From Castanea sativa (Eukaryota; Streptophyta; Magnoliopsida; Fagales; Fagaceae), in the NCBI RefSeq assembly GCF_040712315.1, contig NC_134021.1:42667001-42731000 (forward strand): 64,000 nucleotides of DNA, written 5' to 3'. Below, piece by piece: positions 1 through 11,404 of this stretch; within the stretch, counting starts at the first letter, position 1; each line of letters starts with the position of its first letter. The position numbers were made by a program, and so were the translations under genes. The notes under the pieces are model-generated. The model had not been told where the DNA came from. It worked only from the letters and a program-made list of their open reading frames with translations, and made no database searches.

Positions 1-1240
1 TTTTGCTTATTGTTGCCTATGCCTGTGCAGGTGAGGATCTTAGGGGCTTCTTGACGATAGGAGAAGAGAATATCTTTTAAAGAGGAGCTTCTTGTCATAC
101 AATTTTGGAAGAATATTAAGTTCCAACAAATTTGATAAAGATAAACAACTAGCAGCAGTTATCAAGCATATGGTTTTGAATTTGTAAATTCCTTCCTTCA
201 ATTTGAAAGTTGACTTTTTTTTTTCTTTTTTTTTTTCTAAAATAATAGTTGATCAATGATTTATGATAATCTGTTGTTAGCACTTGACCGGTTGAGGAAA
301 TTAGAAAGACTAGGAGGTGGAAAATTTGGTTGGTAGCCTATAATGTTGATATGAATAAAGCTTATGATAAGACTTATCTGTACAATGACTTGTAGATTAG
401 GCAATGCATCTGCACAGTTTGTTATAAGTGTGCAAACATCTTGTCTCTGGCCTGTTGTTCAAGCTACTAATGATATGCAACATAGCGTTTTGAAATTTTT
501 GAGGTGGTATTGTTTGTAATTCTTTCTGGATACATTTAAGGGAGCAGGTAAATTCATTTACCAAACTGGAATTTTATCTGCTCATCTAAGAAAAGATCGT
601 TGGTTAGGATGTAGAAAATGGGTCCTTTAAATAAGGTTTGGTAGCGAAGCAGTTCTGTTAGAAAGGAGTTATTTGTGATCCAAATTGTTTGCTGCATAAG
701 GATTTAATGGCTAAGTACTGTGAAGTAAAGCATTTTTAGTTTCAGATCTAAGCATTCTGACTATTGGGTTGGAAAGGTGTCCTGTCTTGTAGATATTGAG
801 CTTTGACTGAAACTACATGGTGTATTGGTGATGGTACTTCAGTTTCACTCCTGTGCAAATTGTTGAAGATCTAATTGATCATGAAAAATTGTGTTGGAAA
901 TTTATGTCACTAGGAACCTTTACCAACCTACAGCGGCAGGTGAAATGTGTAAGATTTCATTGTCTAGAAGAAAATTTAAGGAGAACTTAATCTGGCTAAA
1001 CTCTGAATCTGGACTTTATAGTGTTAAAAAGGGTATTTCTTAAGCAAAAACCAGACTTTGAAAGAAAATGATGGTACTGTTGTTTCTGTTTAGCAGGGTT
1101 CTTTTTGGGCCAGATATGAGAGCTTGATATTCCCTTGTCCAATTCCTAGTACAATTTGATTTACTTTAGTATGTGGTATAAGAGTTAAAATGGATAAGTT
1201 AAAATGGATTCTTGGCAACCCAAATCAGTGAGGGTTAGGT
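1..1240 (+). repeat. Decayed LINE remnant, upstream direct copy
   Basis: This stretch is a diverged direct copy of 1493-2930. Both begin with the same block (tgtgcaggtgaggatctta) and both end near an 'aaaatggattctt' block. No long frame survives here, and the segment matching the reverse-transcriptase core of the downstream copy is shortened. Its identity as LINE sequence is inferred from the better-preserved second copy. It starts at the window edge, so the left boundary is unknown. Confidence 0.55.
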
Positions 1241-1492
1241 TAGAGCACTGGCTATTTGTTTTCTTCGAAAATATTTTTATTTTCAAATTCAGGATGTTAA
1301 ATTTACCAAACCAATAAAGTAGTTCGCACTTTAACCTTATTTTAATAAAGAGCAGCTATGTTTTGATTTTGCTAAAAAAATATCATTTTTAATTAAACGG
1401 GTTCATTGTATTAAGCTGTTTATATTTTATTTTGATTGGAGTTGGACCATTATTGTGTGCTTTGTTATGCACTGATTCTTTTCTTATCCCAT

Positions 1493-2930
1493 TTTGCTTA
1501 TTGTTGCTTATGCTTGTGCAGGTGAGGATCTTAGGGACTTCTTGATGCTTTCTTGTGATACAATTTTGGAAGAACATTAACTTCCAACAAATTTGAGAGA
1601 CATAAACAACTAGCAGCAGTTATCAAGCATATGGTTTTGACTCTGTAAATTCCTTTCTTGCCCTTGAAAGTTGTGACTTTTTTTTCTAACATAATAGGTG
1701 ATCAATGATTTATGATAATCTGTTGTTAGCACATGACCTGGTTGAGAAAATTAGAGACTAGGAGGTGGATAATTTGGTTGGTAGCCTATAAAGTTGATAT
1801 GAATAAAGTTTATGATAAGACGTATCTAAGGACTTCATTTTTACTATGCTGGAAGAAATGAATTTTTGATTAAGCGGTGCATCTGCACAATTTCTATCAG
1901 ATTCTATTGAATGGTTCCCTGGGTAAAATTATTTTCCCTCAATATGGCTCAAGGCAAGGAGATCCACTTTTACCTTATAAGTGTGCAAATAGCTTGTGTT
2001 TGGCCCTTTGTTCAAGGAATAATGATATGCCACATAGTTTTTTGAAATTTTTGATGTGGTATTGTTTGTAATTCTTTCTAGAGACATTGTAGAGAGCAGG
2101 TAAATTCATTTACTAAACTGGAATTTTATCTACAGATCTAAGAAAAGATCGTTGGTTAGGATGTAGAAAATGCTTCCTTTAAATTAGGTTTGGTAGCGAA
2201 GCAGTTCTGTTATAAAGGAGTTATTTGTAATCAAATTGTTTGCTGCATAAGAAATTAATCTGTTAATGGCTACGTACTGTGAAGGAAAGCATTTCTAGTT
2301 TCAGGGCTAAGCATTCTGACTATTGGGTTGGAAAGGTTTCCTGTCTTGCAAATATTCAGCTTTGGCTGAGTCTACATGGTGTATTGGAGATGGTACTTCA
2401 GTTTCACCGAATCAGAATTCTTATGCAAACTGTTGCAGATCTAAGTGATAGTGACAGATTGTGTTGGAAATTTTATATCACTAGGAAATTTACCAGCCTA
2501 CAGTGGCAGGTCAAATGTGTAAGATTTCATTGTCTAGTGGAAAATTTAAGGAGAAGTTAATCTGGCCACACTCTAAATCTGGACTTCGTAATGTTAAAAA
2601 GGTATTTCTTAAGCCAAAAGATAATGATGGTTCTTTTGTTTCTGCTTGGCAGAATTCTTTTTGGGCCAGCTTTGAGAGCTTGATATTACCTTTTAAATGT
2701 GTTATTTTTCTGTGGAAATAATTATTAATGATTTGTTTGTAAAGTCAGACCTAATTGGAAGACTAGTTGTAGTTTTTGATTCATGTGTGATGTGTGGTGA
2801 ACATGAGGATATTGTGAATCATTTGTTTTTCTCTTGTCCAATTGCAAGTGCACTTTGGTTTGCTTCATTGTGTTGTATTTGAGTGGATTTTATTAAGTTA
2901 GAATGGATTCTTTGCAATTTAATTAAATCA
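1493..2930 (+). pseudogene. Degenerate LINE (non-LTR retrotransposon) reverse transcriptase remnant
   Basis: Short frames preserve two hallmarks of plant LINE ORF2 in the right order. Around 1890-1990 the translation reads LNGSLGKIIFP...GSRQGDPLLPY, which matches the conserved reverse-transcriptase block (NG...F...RG.RQGDPLSPY). Around 2785-2870 it reads CVMCGEHEDIVNHLFFSC, the zinc-binding reverse-transcriptase domain (zf-RVT) found at the C-terminus of such proteins. Many stops and shifts separate them and the catalytic YADD box was not found, so the element is dead. It is a direct repeat of 1-1240, separated by about 250 bp of AT-rich DNA, so either one remnant was duplicated or two related copies inserted. 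Confidence 0.7.
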
Positions 2931-3511
2931 TATGGAAATTATGGAAGCATTTATTATTGAGTGACTCAACCTCGGTGGTTGTAGTTATCTCACTCTAATC
3001 TCATGATAATCCAATTACCATATTGGGAAGAGTTTTATGGTTTATGACACTAAACATCTTTAATAATCAGCTCTTCAATTTCTTATTCTTACCTCTCCAA
3101 TGACATGATAAATTGTGAATCTAGAACACCCTAACCAACCTAAGAATATATGAAATGATGACCATGCTACAAACTCAAATTCATCAGCCTAGGAAGCTGG
3201 ATGTGCCATTCAATCCAACAACTGGTGATTTATGTTAGTATGCCCCCTTTAATTAAAAGTTGCTTGACTCCTTAAAACAAATTTGTCGATGTATAATAAA
3301 AAATTCAACATTGATATAGCTCTGACAAAAGTTCTTAGCAATTCCTGGATTGAGATCACTTGGTTATAGATTTAAGCCTATAACCAAACACTTTGTGAGG
3401 GGGTCGTCTACGGATTGAGATCAAGTGGGATATTGCACCATATTCAATTGCTTTCGATGGCTCAACCTGAACAATTAAATAAAAAAATATTTTAAAAAAA
3501 TTAAAAATTTA

Positions 3512-3643
3512 TGGTCTGTTTGGATAGAGGAGAAAGGAGGGGGAGTGGAGGTGAGTAGAGTAGAATTGACTAAAAATAAGCTAATTTTGTGCTAAATCTA
3601 TTTTATTCTACTCCTCTCCTTTCCTCTCAATCCAAACAGAATA
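3512..3643. mobile_element. Tourist-like MITE, about 132 bp
   Basis: The ends are imperfect inverted repeats: left TGGTCTGTTTGGATAGAGG, right (reverse complement) TATTCTGTTTGGATTGAGAG. A TTA trinucleotide flanks both sides (3509-3511 and 3644-3646), as expected for PIF/Harbinger-derived Tourist MITEs, which duplicate TWA. It has no coding capacity. Confidence 0.6.
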
Positions 3644-4175
3644 TTAATTGGTAAAATATTTTTGTGAGAGGGAAAATGGTGAATTGGACTTTGCAATATC
3701 TAGGGTATTACATCGGATCCTAATCCCTCATCTACCAATGTGTGCACTAATGGCGATCACATCGTCTTCACCTTATCAGTGACACTCACATCATCTCCCA
3801 TTTGATAGGCTAATCAATGAGGTGGCTGGAGGTTGACGAATGTGGGCCCAATTAGAACGCCGACTAGGATGAAGAGGAGCCTCAATTTTGTTAAAGATTC
3901 TCAGCTCTGCAACCTGGTTTGCCAATGGTTAGTTTTGAAATTTTAAGAAATGAATTTGAAATGAAACGTAGATGGGAGATTTTTTTTTTACTTCTCAAGC
4001 GTTATGTATAAGCTGATATATTGATTAAAAGTGCCAATGGTTGAGTGGACTCTATAGAGCGAGTCAGATGAGGTATGAAAGTTCTTGAATGTAAATAAAG
4101 CAACTTTTCCATTTACAATTACCAGGATAATTGTACAATCTTGATAAAATTAAAATTTGACTATTTGGAATAAAA

Positions 4176-4330
4176 AAGAGAAATGCTACGTCTACAATAT
4201 TTTCACAACAACTTATAAGTGGTTAATTATTATTGGTTCAAATTTGAATTTACTACTAAAATTTATTCTTACATAAAAGACAGATTTATTTCATATCAGT
4301 GGTCATTTATAAATCCTATTTAAAAAGAGA
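4176..4330. mobile_element. Possible MITE-like dispersed repeat fragment
   Basis: The segment opens with 'aatgctacgtctacaatatt' followed by 'ttcacaacaactta...gtggttaattattattgg'. This pattern resembles one end of a high-copy inverted-repeat element that I associate with tree genomes. The opposite terminus is not visible, so it is truncated or mis-assigned. Confidence 0.3.
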
Positions 4331-4841
4331 GAGAAAAAAATTGGTTATTGATGACCACTTTTTTGACTAAATAGTAATTAGAGATGAATTGGTACTGTAC
4401 AATGACCATTTTTTTGAAAATGAATTATCACTATAATAAATTTTTACAATATAATGACATTTTTTTATGCATAAATATACTTCAAGATATATAATAAGAT
4501 GCATAATATAATTCCTATATATATAATTTAAATACTATTGATAGTCATTTTTATATTTTGTTAACTTTTTAAAAAAAATTTATTAGGATATTATTAGGTA
4601 TAAAATGTAAAAAAAAAATTTATAATTATTGTGAAGCACATTTTTTTTTTACTATTCATTTATTCTAGGCTCTTTAGTTTTTGTACTTAATAACTCACTT
4701 TGATGAATATTTATGATGTGGTCCCACATTTGATTTTAAAATTAAGAAATAAAACTCTTTAAGAATAAATAATTTATGACACATGGCACAAAATTAGAAC
4801 TCTAATTTGAAATTCTAATTTGAGTTTCTCTCAACTTCACC

Positions 4842-4913
<72 letters not shown>

Positions 4914-4917
4914 TATA
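4842..4917. repeat. Compound microsatellite (ATT)n-(AT)n
   Basis: About 18 ATT triplets run directly into about nine AT dinucleotides. The array is followed by 'gattacttatcaaaaaaatga', a tail also seen, reversed, after the (AT)n tract at 33000-33030. Confidence 0.9.
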
Positions 4918-5403
4918 GATTACTTATCAAAAAAATGAAGAAGACATTAGCAATTAAATGTAGTGGTATGAATCTAAAATTTTTGGCGATGCAATCATAA
5001 CTAGATATCCTAACATTCTTCTCTTATTTTACCCTTTTTCTTCTATCTTCAGCATTATCGGTTTAAATACATGAAATTTGTGCTTTTGGTCTTATTATAT
5101 AAATGTATTTATTGTTGAAGCATAACATTTGTTGTTGCTACACTTCTTTTGAGTCATGATAGTGTAGCATTTTGGTCTAGTTCAGTCTATTTCGGTACAC
5201 TTCTGTCAAATTCGGTCCATTTGAACTAATTGGACTTTAAATTGATTTTTTTTTTTTTTGCAAGTTGGCTTTTTAGTTTTGGACTCAAAAATTCTTTTTT
5301 TTTTCCATTAATTTTTTATTTGAAAAATATGAAATTTTGGTCTATTTGGCCAAACTCTTTAGTTTTGGGCTAAAAATACAAATAAAATGGAATTAGAAAT
5401 TAA

Positions 5404-6240
5404 TGACATGGGCCTTGTAAGGGCAAGACAAACTCGAGGCCCACTTAGAACAGTGGCTAGATCAATTCATCTATGACCCAAAACAAAGAATTTTTAGAGA
5501 GGGAACAACACAACAAAGAAATGGCTCAGTCCAAGGGTCCGGACAAGAAAGAAAAAAGGCAAAATGCATTTATTAGGTGAACAAATCTATCCCTTCAAGC
5601 CTTCCCGAGGAGGTTAAAACTACAGTGTAAATAGTACTGTTCACTCTTCTTTCTCTCAATGTTCTTCTCGTTTCTATCCTCTATCTTGATATTTTTTCCA
5701 CCCCTGCCCCCTCCTGCAATCTCTCTTTCTTATATATATATATATATACTCATTCCTTCCTTACATCTCAATCATCCATTTTTCACCTAACCAGTCCCCT
5801 TCCTTGACACTTGTCCCTTCCCACAGTTTGGTGAAGGTGGTGAAAAGAGCTGATAAAGTAGCTGATAAAGCTGTTGTCCACCATTTTTCACCTAGCTGTG
5901 ACTTGCACTGCTCAGGTCACTTGTTTATCAATGCAGCTGATAAAACTGTTGTCCACCATTTAATGCGGCCAGGAGGCTAGATGCAGGACATTCAATGCAG
6001 AGGCCACAGACTACTCTAAACTAAAAACTTCCCCCCCTTGACCTTTGACTCCCACTTGGTAGGCCGTAGAGTGCTTTTGGATCTACCTCTACACCTCCCC
6101 AAGCAGTCCTCCTCTTCGGGCACATGGCCCTTGGCCTTGTCACCCTATACTATGACTCTTAAACTTCATCATCGGTCTTCGAGTCCCCTCATACTGTGAC
6201 TTTTAAACTTCATCCTAGATCCTTGAACCCCCACAGGATC
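5404..6240. mobile_element. LTR-like stretch, possible solo LTR
   Basis: This non-coding block differs in texture from its surroundings. It opens with TGACATGGGCC, holds a TATATATATA tract at about 5732 followed by pyrimidine-rich sequence, and ends near ...CCCCCACA. Inside is an imperfect repetition of 'gctgataaa-ctgttgtccaccattt'. The TG...CA limits and a promoter-like TATA are LTR-like, but I see no target-site duplication and no second copy in the window. The call is tentative. Confidence 0.3.
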
Positions 6241-6375
6241 GAAAAAAGTAATAATAACGATAAATATTCAAAAAATTATCTTAAAATTTTGGTTTCAATA
6301 ATATATGCATTATACTTATATTTGAAAAGAAAAAAAATGCTACAATCCTAAAATTATATAATAATTCAAACTTAA

Positions 6376-7460
6376 GGGTAAATTCCAGAAAACACCCCTG
6401 AGGTTTGGGTTAATCACAGTTAGGTCCCAAGATATTTTAAAAATGACCAATTTGGTCCTTAAAAGAAAAAAAAAAAAAAAAAAACCCTTACATTGTTATT
6501 ACCATTTCTATTTCATCCGTTACTTTTTTTTTCTTCTCAATCCTGTCTGTCTCTCTGTTTCCTCTCTTCTTCCTCATAACTCTCCTTCTCCCTCTCATCC
6601 TCTCTCTCTCTCTCTCTCTAAACCGATCCACTCTTCTCCTTTTCAAGCCTCTGTTTCTCTCGTCCACGCCTCTTTTCTTCATAGTGGTGCGTGGGTTTGG
6701 TGGCTGTGAGTTGTGGTTTGGGTGATTTTTGCAGTGGTGGTGCATTTTCTAGCGGTTGGTTTTGGTTTGTTGATGATTTTTTTGGTGGGCTCTAATGTGT
6801 GGTTGGATGGTTTTGGGAGTTTTTTTTGTTTTTGTTTTTGGGTTTTATGGCCGGCAGTGGTGGTGGGCTATGATATGTGGTTGGTTTGTTTTGTTTTTTT
6901 TTTCTTTGGGTATTGTCGCCTGCAGTGGTTTTCGGTGGTGGTGATGGGCTCTGATATGGTTGGTTTATTTTGGGTTTATGGTTTTTTTTTTCTTTGGGTC
7001 TTATGATCAGTGGTGATGGTGGGATATGATGTTTATGTGGTTTGTTTTGGGTTTTGGGTTTTGGGTTTTTTTTTTTTTTTTTTCCCCTTTGGGTTTTGTG
7101 GCCAGCGGTGGTTTTCAGTGGTGGTGGTGGTTTCCAGTATGGGGTGGATTTGCAATAGAGGATGCTATGGTTTTTTGGATTTGCAGTGGAGGATGCTATA
7201 GGTTTTTTGGATTTGGGTCTTGATGCTATGGTTTGGCTGGGTTTTATGGCTGGTGGTGGTAGTAGTAGATCTGAGGTTATAGAGGGAGAGCAGGTCTGTG
7301 AGGAAGAAAGACAAGAAAAGAAAACTGTAACAGAGGGTTAAGAGAGTTAACGGTGTAAGGGTTTTTTTTGTCTTTTAAGGACCAAATTGGTCATTTTTAA
7401 AAATCTTGAACCTAATTGTCATTAACCCAAACCTTAGGGATGTCTTCTGGAATTCACCCT
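6376..7460. mobile_element. Non-autonomous long-TIR DNA transposon (MULE-like), about 1.09 kb
   Basis: The two ends are long inverted repeats. Left reads GGGTAAATTCCAGAAAACA... and right, reverse-complemented, (A)GGGTGAATTCCAGAAGACA.... Similarity continues for at least 100 bp through a shared block 'aaaatgaccaatttggtcct' and then 'cccttaca'. The flanks repeat AAACTTAA (6368-6375 and 7461-7468), giving an 8-bp direct repeat, or 9 bp with one mismatch. That fits an old MULE insertion, and an 8-bp hAT duplication is the alternative. The interior is GT-rich low-complexity DNA. Its open frames on the plus strand are compositional (strings of Val, Gly, Phe and Trp) and are not genes. Confidence 0.75.
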
Positions 7461-8685
7461 AAACTTAATGTAACATGTTACATGTGTTCCAAAAAATGAG
7501 GGTATACAAATATTTTTAATATTTATATTCTTGAATATATTCATTATATGAATTAGTCAGCTGATTATGGTTTATTTTAAAATTTTCATTTTAATAACAT
7601 TATCTCCATTTATATAAAATAATACTATAAATATGTAATTTAAATCTTTTTTATTAATGATATATTTTAAAATTTTCATTTTAATAACATTATTTCCATT
7701 TATATAAAATAATATTATAAGTATGTAATTTTAATCTTTTTATTAAATAACGTTTTTCATATTACATTAAAATTATAAAAATATAAAATATTTTTAAATA
7801 ACACATGCACTATTTAATGTACAAATTTTACATTATGAGTTTGCATCTGGTAAATATAATACTTATTCAAATGGAAACCAAAAAGAAGAGCACTCTGCTT
7901 ATTTATACTACTATTTAAGGGGTTGCCCCTGTTTAAACCGGATTTTTTTTTTGTTTCAAAATACCCTTATGTCCTTAAGTTTAAGTAGAGACAAAACTAA
8001 AGGACAATCCGGGAAAAATACAATTATAATTTCCACTAAAACATTGCCTACAAAATAGAGCCACTCTCTTGTTGATTTTCAAATTTATTTATCCACTTAT
8101 AAATCAGATTATCAAAATAAAAATTATATATATAAAATAAAATAAATATAGATTTTTTTTTTTTTTTTTTGCTACTACCACTAAAAAAAAAAGCTTCATC
8201 CCACGTGCATCGCAAGACTAGTACTAATAACTATTGAGTAACTATTGATAAGTGGAGTTTCTGTGTGACATTGGAGATTAGTAGTTTTAGTATGATCTCC
8301 TCTAAGATTACGGCTTTTGAGAACACGTGGAGGTAGCTGCACACATATGTCACTAACAACCAAAGGAAACCACTCTAGTCCGAATTGAATGTTTTTAGGC
8401 TTTTAAATCAGACGTATCGCGCACTACAGTTGTAAAGGATAAATATTCAATGAAAAAACATGAGAGTTCGTTGGAGATAGCAGAGTTGTAGTTAAACTAT
8501 AGTATGAACTATGAAGTAGAGTCATAGTTAAACTCTATGTATCAAATGGTGGAATCCTTAAAATATAACTACGAATTAAACTCTTTTTAAGTATCAACAG
8601 TGGAATTGTTTGAGACTGTCCACATTCCACATTCCACATTCAAGAACACAAACTTCAATCTCAGTCTCTCTGTGTGGAAGCGGCA
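7461..8685. other. AT-rich region upstream of the F-box gene
   Basis: This holds a tandem duplication of about 80 bp (roughly 7572-7652 and 7666-7745; shared core 'attttcattttaataacatt'), poly-T tracts, and a short 'cccacgtgcatcgca' motif at about 8200 that resembles the end of a dispersed plant repeat. Just upstream of the F-box start, 'ccacatt' is repeated three times (about 8619-8641). No convincing TATA box was located. Confidence 0.55.
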
Positions 8686-9888
8686 ATGTCAGACGACAAC
8701 AACAAAAACTGGGAATGTTTACCTGGTGAGATTGTAACTGATATTTTCCTACGCTTACCTATCAAATCCATCATTATCTGCACCTCCGTCTCCAAAACTT
8801 GGAGAAGACTAATCCAAAACCCCGCCTTCATTTCCACTCATCTCATCCACCACTCCAATACCAGCCATAACTTTCTCCTTTCCAGGCTCTGCTTACAACA
8901 TCATCAAGAATTCTACACATTGCATAACGAAGATGATCCTGATTTCACTCAACACACCAAGTTTGATTCCCCTTTCCATGCTCCAAAATCAAAGTACTAT
9001 TATGGAACATTCCGTGTTGTCGGTATGTGTAATGGCCTGCTCTGCCTTGTCGATGATGATATACTCACAGACATTAACAAATTATTTCTGTGGAACCCTT
9101 GTGTTAGAAAGTTTCTCAAACTTCCTGATCCCAATATTATCTCCTTCACATTGGGTGAGTTCACGGCATCTATTGGTTTTGGATTTGACCCCAAAACTAA
9201 TGACTATAAAGTGGTGATGGTCGTGACCTTACTGTATAGACTTCACCATAGTAGGTCTAGACCCATGGTCACGGTTTATTCACTTTCCACTGGTAAATGG
9301 AGAATGTTTAAGGATCATGTTGTTCCCACATGTGCTGTACGTGGTCGTGAACCTCAAGCATTTGTCAATGGGGCTTTGCATTGGCTGGCTTGGAAGAGGA
9401 CTAATGATCGCAAATTTCATCCTTTTGTTTTGGTGCTCGATTTGGGTGACGAGATCTTCAGTGAAATATCACTGCCAGAATTTCCAGGTTATACCTGTGA
9501 AAGTGCGGAGGCATTGGGCACTTCTGTTTCCGTGTATGGGAATTCCATCGCCTTGTTTCACAACGGAAATTATAGTTTTGAAAGACAGCATTTTAGTGGT
9601 TGTCTCAACGTATGGGTGATGAAAGAGTATGGTGTGGCATCATCATGGACAAATGTTTTAACTACTATTGATCAAGATCTCGGAGGGGGTGTACCAAGAG
9701 CATTAGGTTTTAAGAGGAATGGTGAGGTTGTATTGCTAAAGGATGGAGGACAGATCATCTTGTGGAATCCAGAGAGCCAAAATATTAAGCATCTTAGGAT
9801 TACTGGATATCAGTATTCTTTTGTTGGTTCTTATGTTAAGAGTCTAGTTTTGCTAGACAAATCCACCAAAGGTGTAGTTACATACTAA
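8686..9888 (+). CDS. F-box protein with F-box-associated (FBA) domain
   Basis: Single-exon gene of 400 codons. The ATG at 8686 is chosen because it is the first in-frame methionine; four further in-frame codons upstream (from 8674) lack an ATG. The first 50 residues form an F-box (W-ECLPGEIVTDIFLRLPIKS, then CTSVSKTWRRLI), the part that binds SKP1/ASK in an SCF ubiquitin ligase. The rest matches the F-box-associated interaction domain: GMCNGLLCL, LWNPCVRKFLKLP, GFGFDPKTNDYKVV, YSLSTGKWRM, FVNGALHWL, VLDLGDEIF, then YGNSIALF and LWNPESQNIK. The length is normal for this large plant family (CPR1/At3g06240-like). The frame is intact. Two decayed relatives lie at 52985-53612 and 59514-60346. The substrate cannot be inferred. 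Confidence 0.93.
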   Translation: MSDDNNKNWECLPGEIVTDIFLRLPIKSIIICTSVSKTWRRLIQNPAFISTHLIHHSNTSHNFLLSRLCLQHHQEFYTLHNEDDPDFTQHTKFDSPFHAPKSKYYYGTFRVVGMCNGLLCLVDDDILTDINKLFLWNPCVRKFLKLPDPNIISFTLGEFTASIGFGFDPKTNDYKVVMVVTLLYRLHHSRSRPMVTVYSLSTGKWRMFKDHVVPTCAVRGREPQAFVNGALHWLAWKRTNDRKFHPFVLVLDLGDEIFSEISLPEFPGYTCESAEALGTSVSVYGNSIALFHNGNYSFERQHFSGCLNVWVMKEYGVASSWTNVLTTIDQDLGGGVPRALGFKRNGEVVLLKDGGQIILWNPESQNIKHLRITGYQYSFVGSYVKSLVLLDKSTKGVVTY

Positions 9889-10261
9889 GGAAAATAGTTA
9901 AAGATGCATTAAATGGTTTTTTTTTTAATGGTTTATGGTTTTGTTGGTCTGCCTCCATTGTAGCTCACTGATACATATAGTCCGTTTTAGCCTTGTATTT
10001 TCAGGAATTGAAAAATGTTGATGGACCAAGCAATACTAGGTTTTTAAGAGTAATTTCTGTTAGAAGCAATGAGATCTATCATAATTTATGATTGTTGCTT
10101 TGAAAGAAATTATGGTTCAATTTGTGGTTTTTGCATATATTTTATTATTTGTCAAGTTATCTAAGTATGCTTAACTTTTGCACTAGTTTCTCTGATGAGA
10201 ATTACCAGTAATCTTATTATTCCAAATCTAATTAAATTATCTGTAGTTTGTATCAATTTGG
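9889..10261. other. 3' flank of the F-box gene
   Basis: This is AT-rich presumptive 3' UTR and spacer. The two F-box pseudogenes carry 'AGGAAAATAG/gtaaga'-like sequence just after their stop codons, and here the corresponding bases read 'aggaaaatagttaaag'. A 3'-UTR intron may therefore have existed in the family but has no donor site here. Confidence 0.4.
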
Positions 10262-11404
10262 GTGTTATATGCCTATTCAAAATGAATATGTAAAGTCAAT
10301 TGGTTAATATATTTATATTATAAAATAATTAGAAGAACAAATCAATATAAAAAAAAGAAAAGAAAAGAAAAAAGAAGATGATGTGCCTGATTATTTGACC
10401 CATTCCATCTAATTTGGTCCATTTAGGTCCATTCGGTCCACTTCAATCCATTCGGTCAACTTTGGTTAATTTCTATCCATTTTGGTCCAATTCTATAAAT
10501 TCAATCCATTTCAGTCTATTTAGATCCACGTTGGCCCTGTTCAGTCCATTCAGTTCAGTTTGGTCCATTCAAGTGCATTTATATAAGAATGGGATAAAAC
10601 ATGTTTGGATTGAGAGTACTTATTATAAATCCAAAATTATTTAAAATATAGATGATAGAGAGTAATATTATTATTTTTAATTGTTTAATTTAATGAAATG
10701 TGGTATAATCTTTCTTTATATTCTTAATTTTCCTTAGTTGATATTAATGTTTTAGTTTTTAAGTGAATTACACAATTTTAGTGTTTTGATTTGATATAAT
10801 TTGAATTTGAAAACCAATTTCTAAGTCTGATAAAAATCTGGACAATACTATAACTATGGTTCTCATGCCAAACTGATGTCAATAAGTAGCAAAAGAGAAT
10901 ATGTATTCTTATATCACTTCCAGGGGTGCATAAATTTAGGCTAAAAAATCCCTCGACATGAGGAAATACTTGACAAAGTTCTTTTGAATTCAGATGAAAC
11001 ATAGGAAACAATGAAGTGATTACCTTCAAAAGAAGTGTATTGCATTTATGCAAGAAGACTAGAAACACGCAGATTTCATATGTTTAAATCGATAATGCTG
11101 AGAAAAACAAAGTGTTTGTGCATTTATACGGTGGACTTCATTTAATGAATGGGTTCTACTCAAGAGGCAAAGGCAATGACACAATACGTCGAATGCGAGA
11201 CCAAATTGATAGAACCTAATAGAAGATAGAAGATAAGTGTAAAATAAGAGAAGAATGCTAGGATAACAATCTTACATACACACCCTATAGATGTTGGAGC
11301 TAATCGTAGGAGCCTATCTAGCTATATATATGTTTGCATCACCTTCAATATCAGATTCATACGTACTACCACATTCAATTGCTTGCTGATGTCTTTTTTT
11401 ATAC
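10262..11404. repeat. Segmental duplication copy A, block 1
   Basis: This block is closely similar and collinear, in direct orientation, to 61262-62379. It includes a run of decamer-like 'ggtccattcg' units (10410-10580), the block 'gggataaaacatgtttggat', and a tract ending 'gcttgctgatgtctttttt'. No gene was recognised on either strand. Confidence 0.85.

Larger units (their letters stand above)
2931..6374. other. Intergenic AT-rich DNA without genes
   Basis: No coding frame with recognisable motifs is present on either strand. Identified contents are listed separately: a Tourist-like MITE, a MITE-like fragment, a microsatellite and an LTR-like stretch. At 5160-5230 there is a short run of 'ggtct/ggtcc' decamer-like units related to the minisatellite at 36371-37180. 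Confidence 0.6.

Noticed and set aside
6443..7223. Several overlapping open frames rich in Val, Gly, Phe and Trp on the plus strand, and an Arg/Glu-rich one on the minus strand
   Set aside because: They lie inside the GT-rich low-complexity interior of a TIR element, have no domain, and follow base composition.
8674..8685. Extension of the F-box protein by four codons starting at GTG
   Set aside because: A plant nuclear gene is expected to start at ATG; the first in-frame ATG is at 8686.
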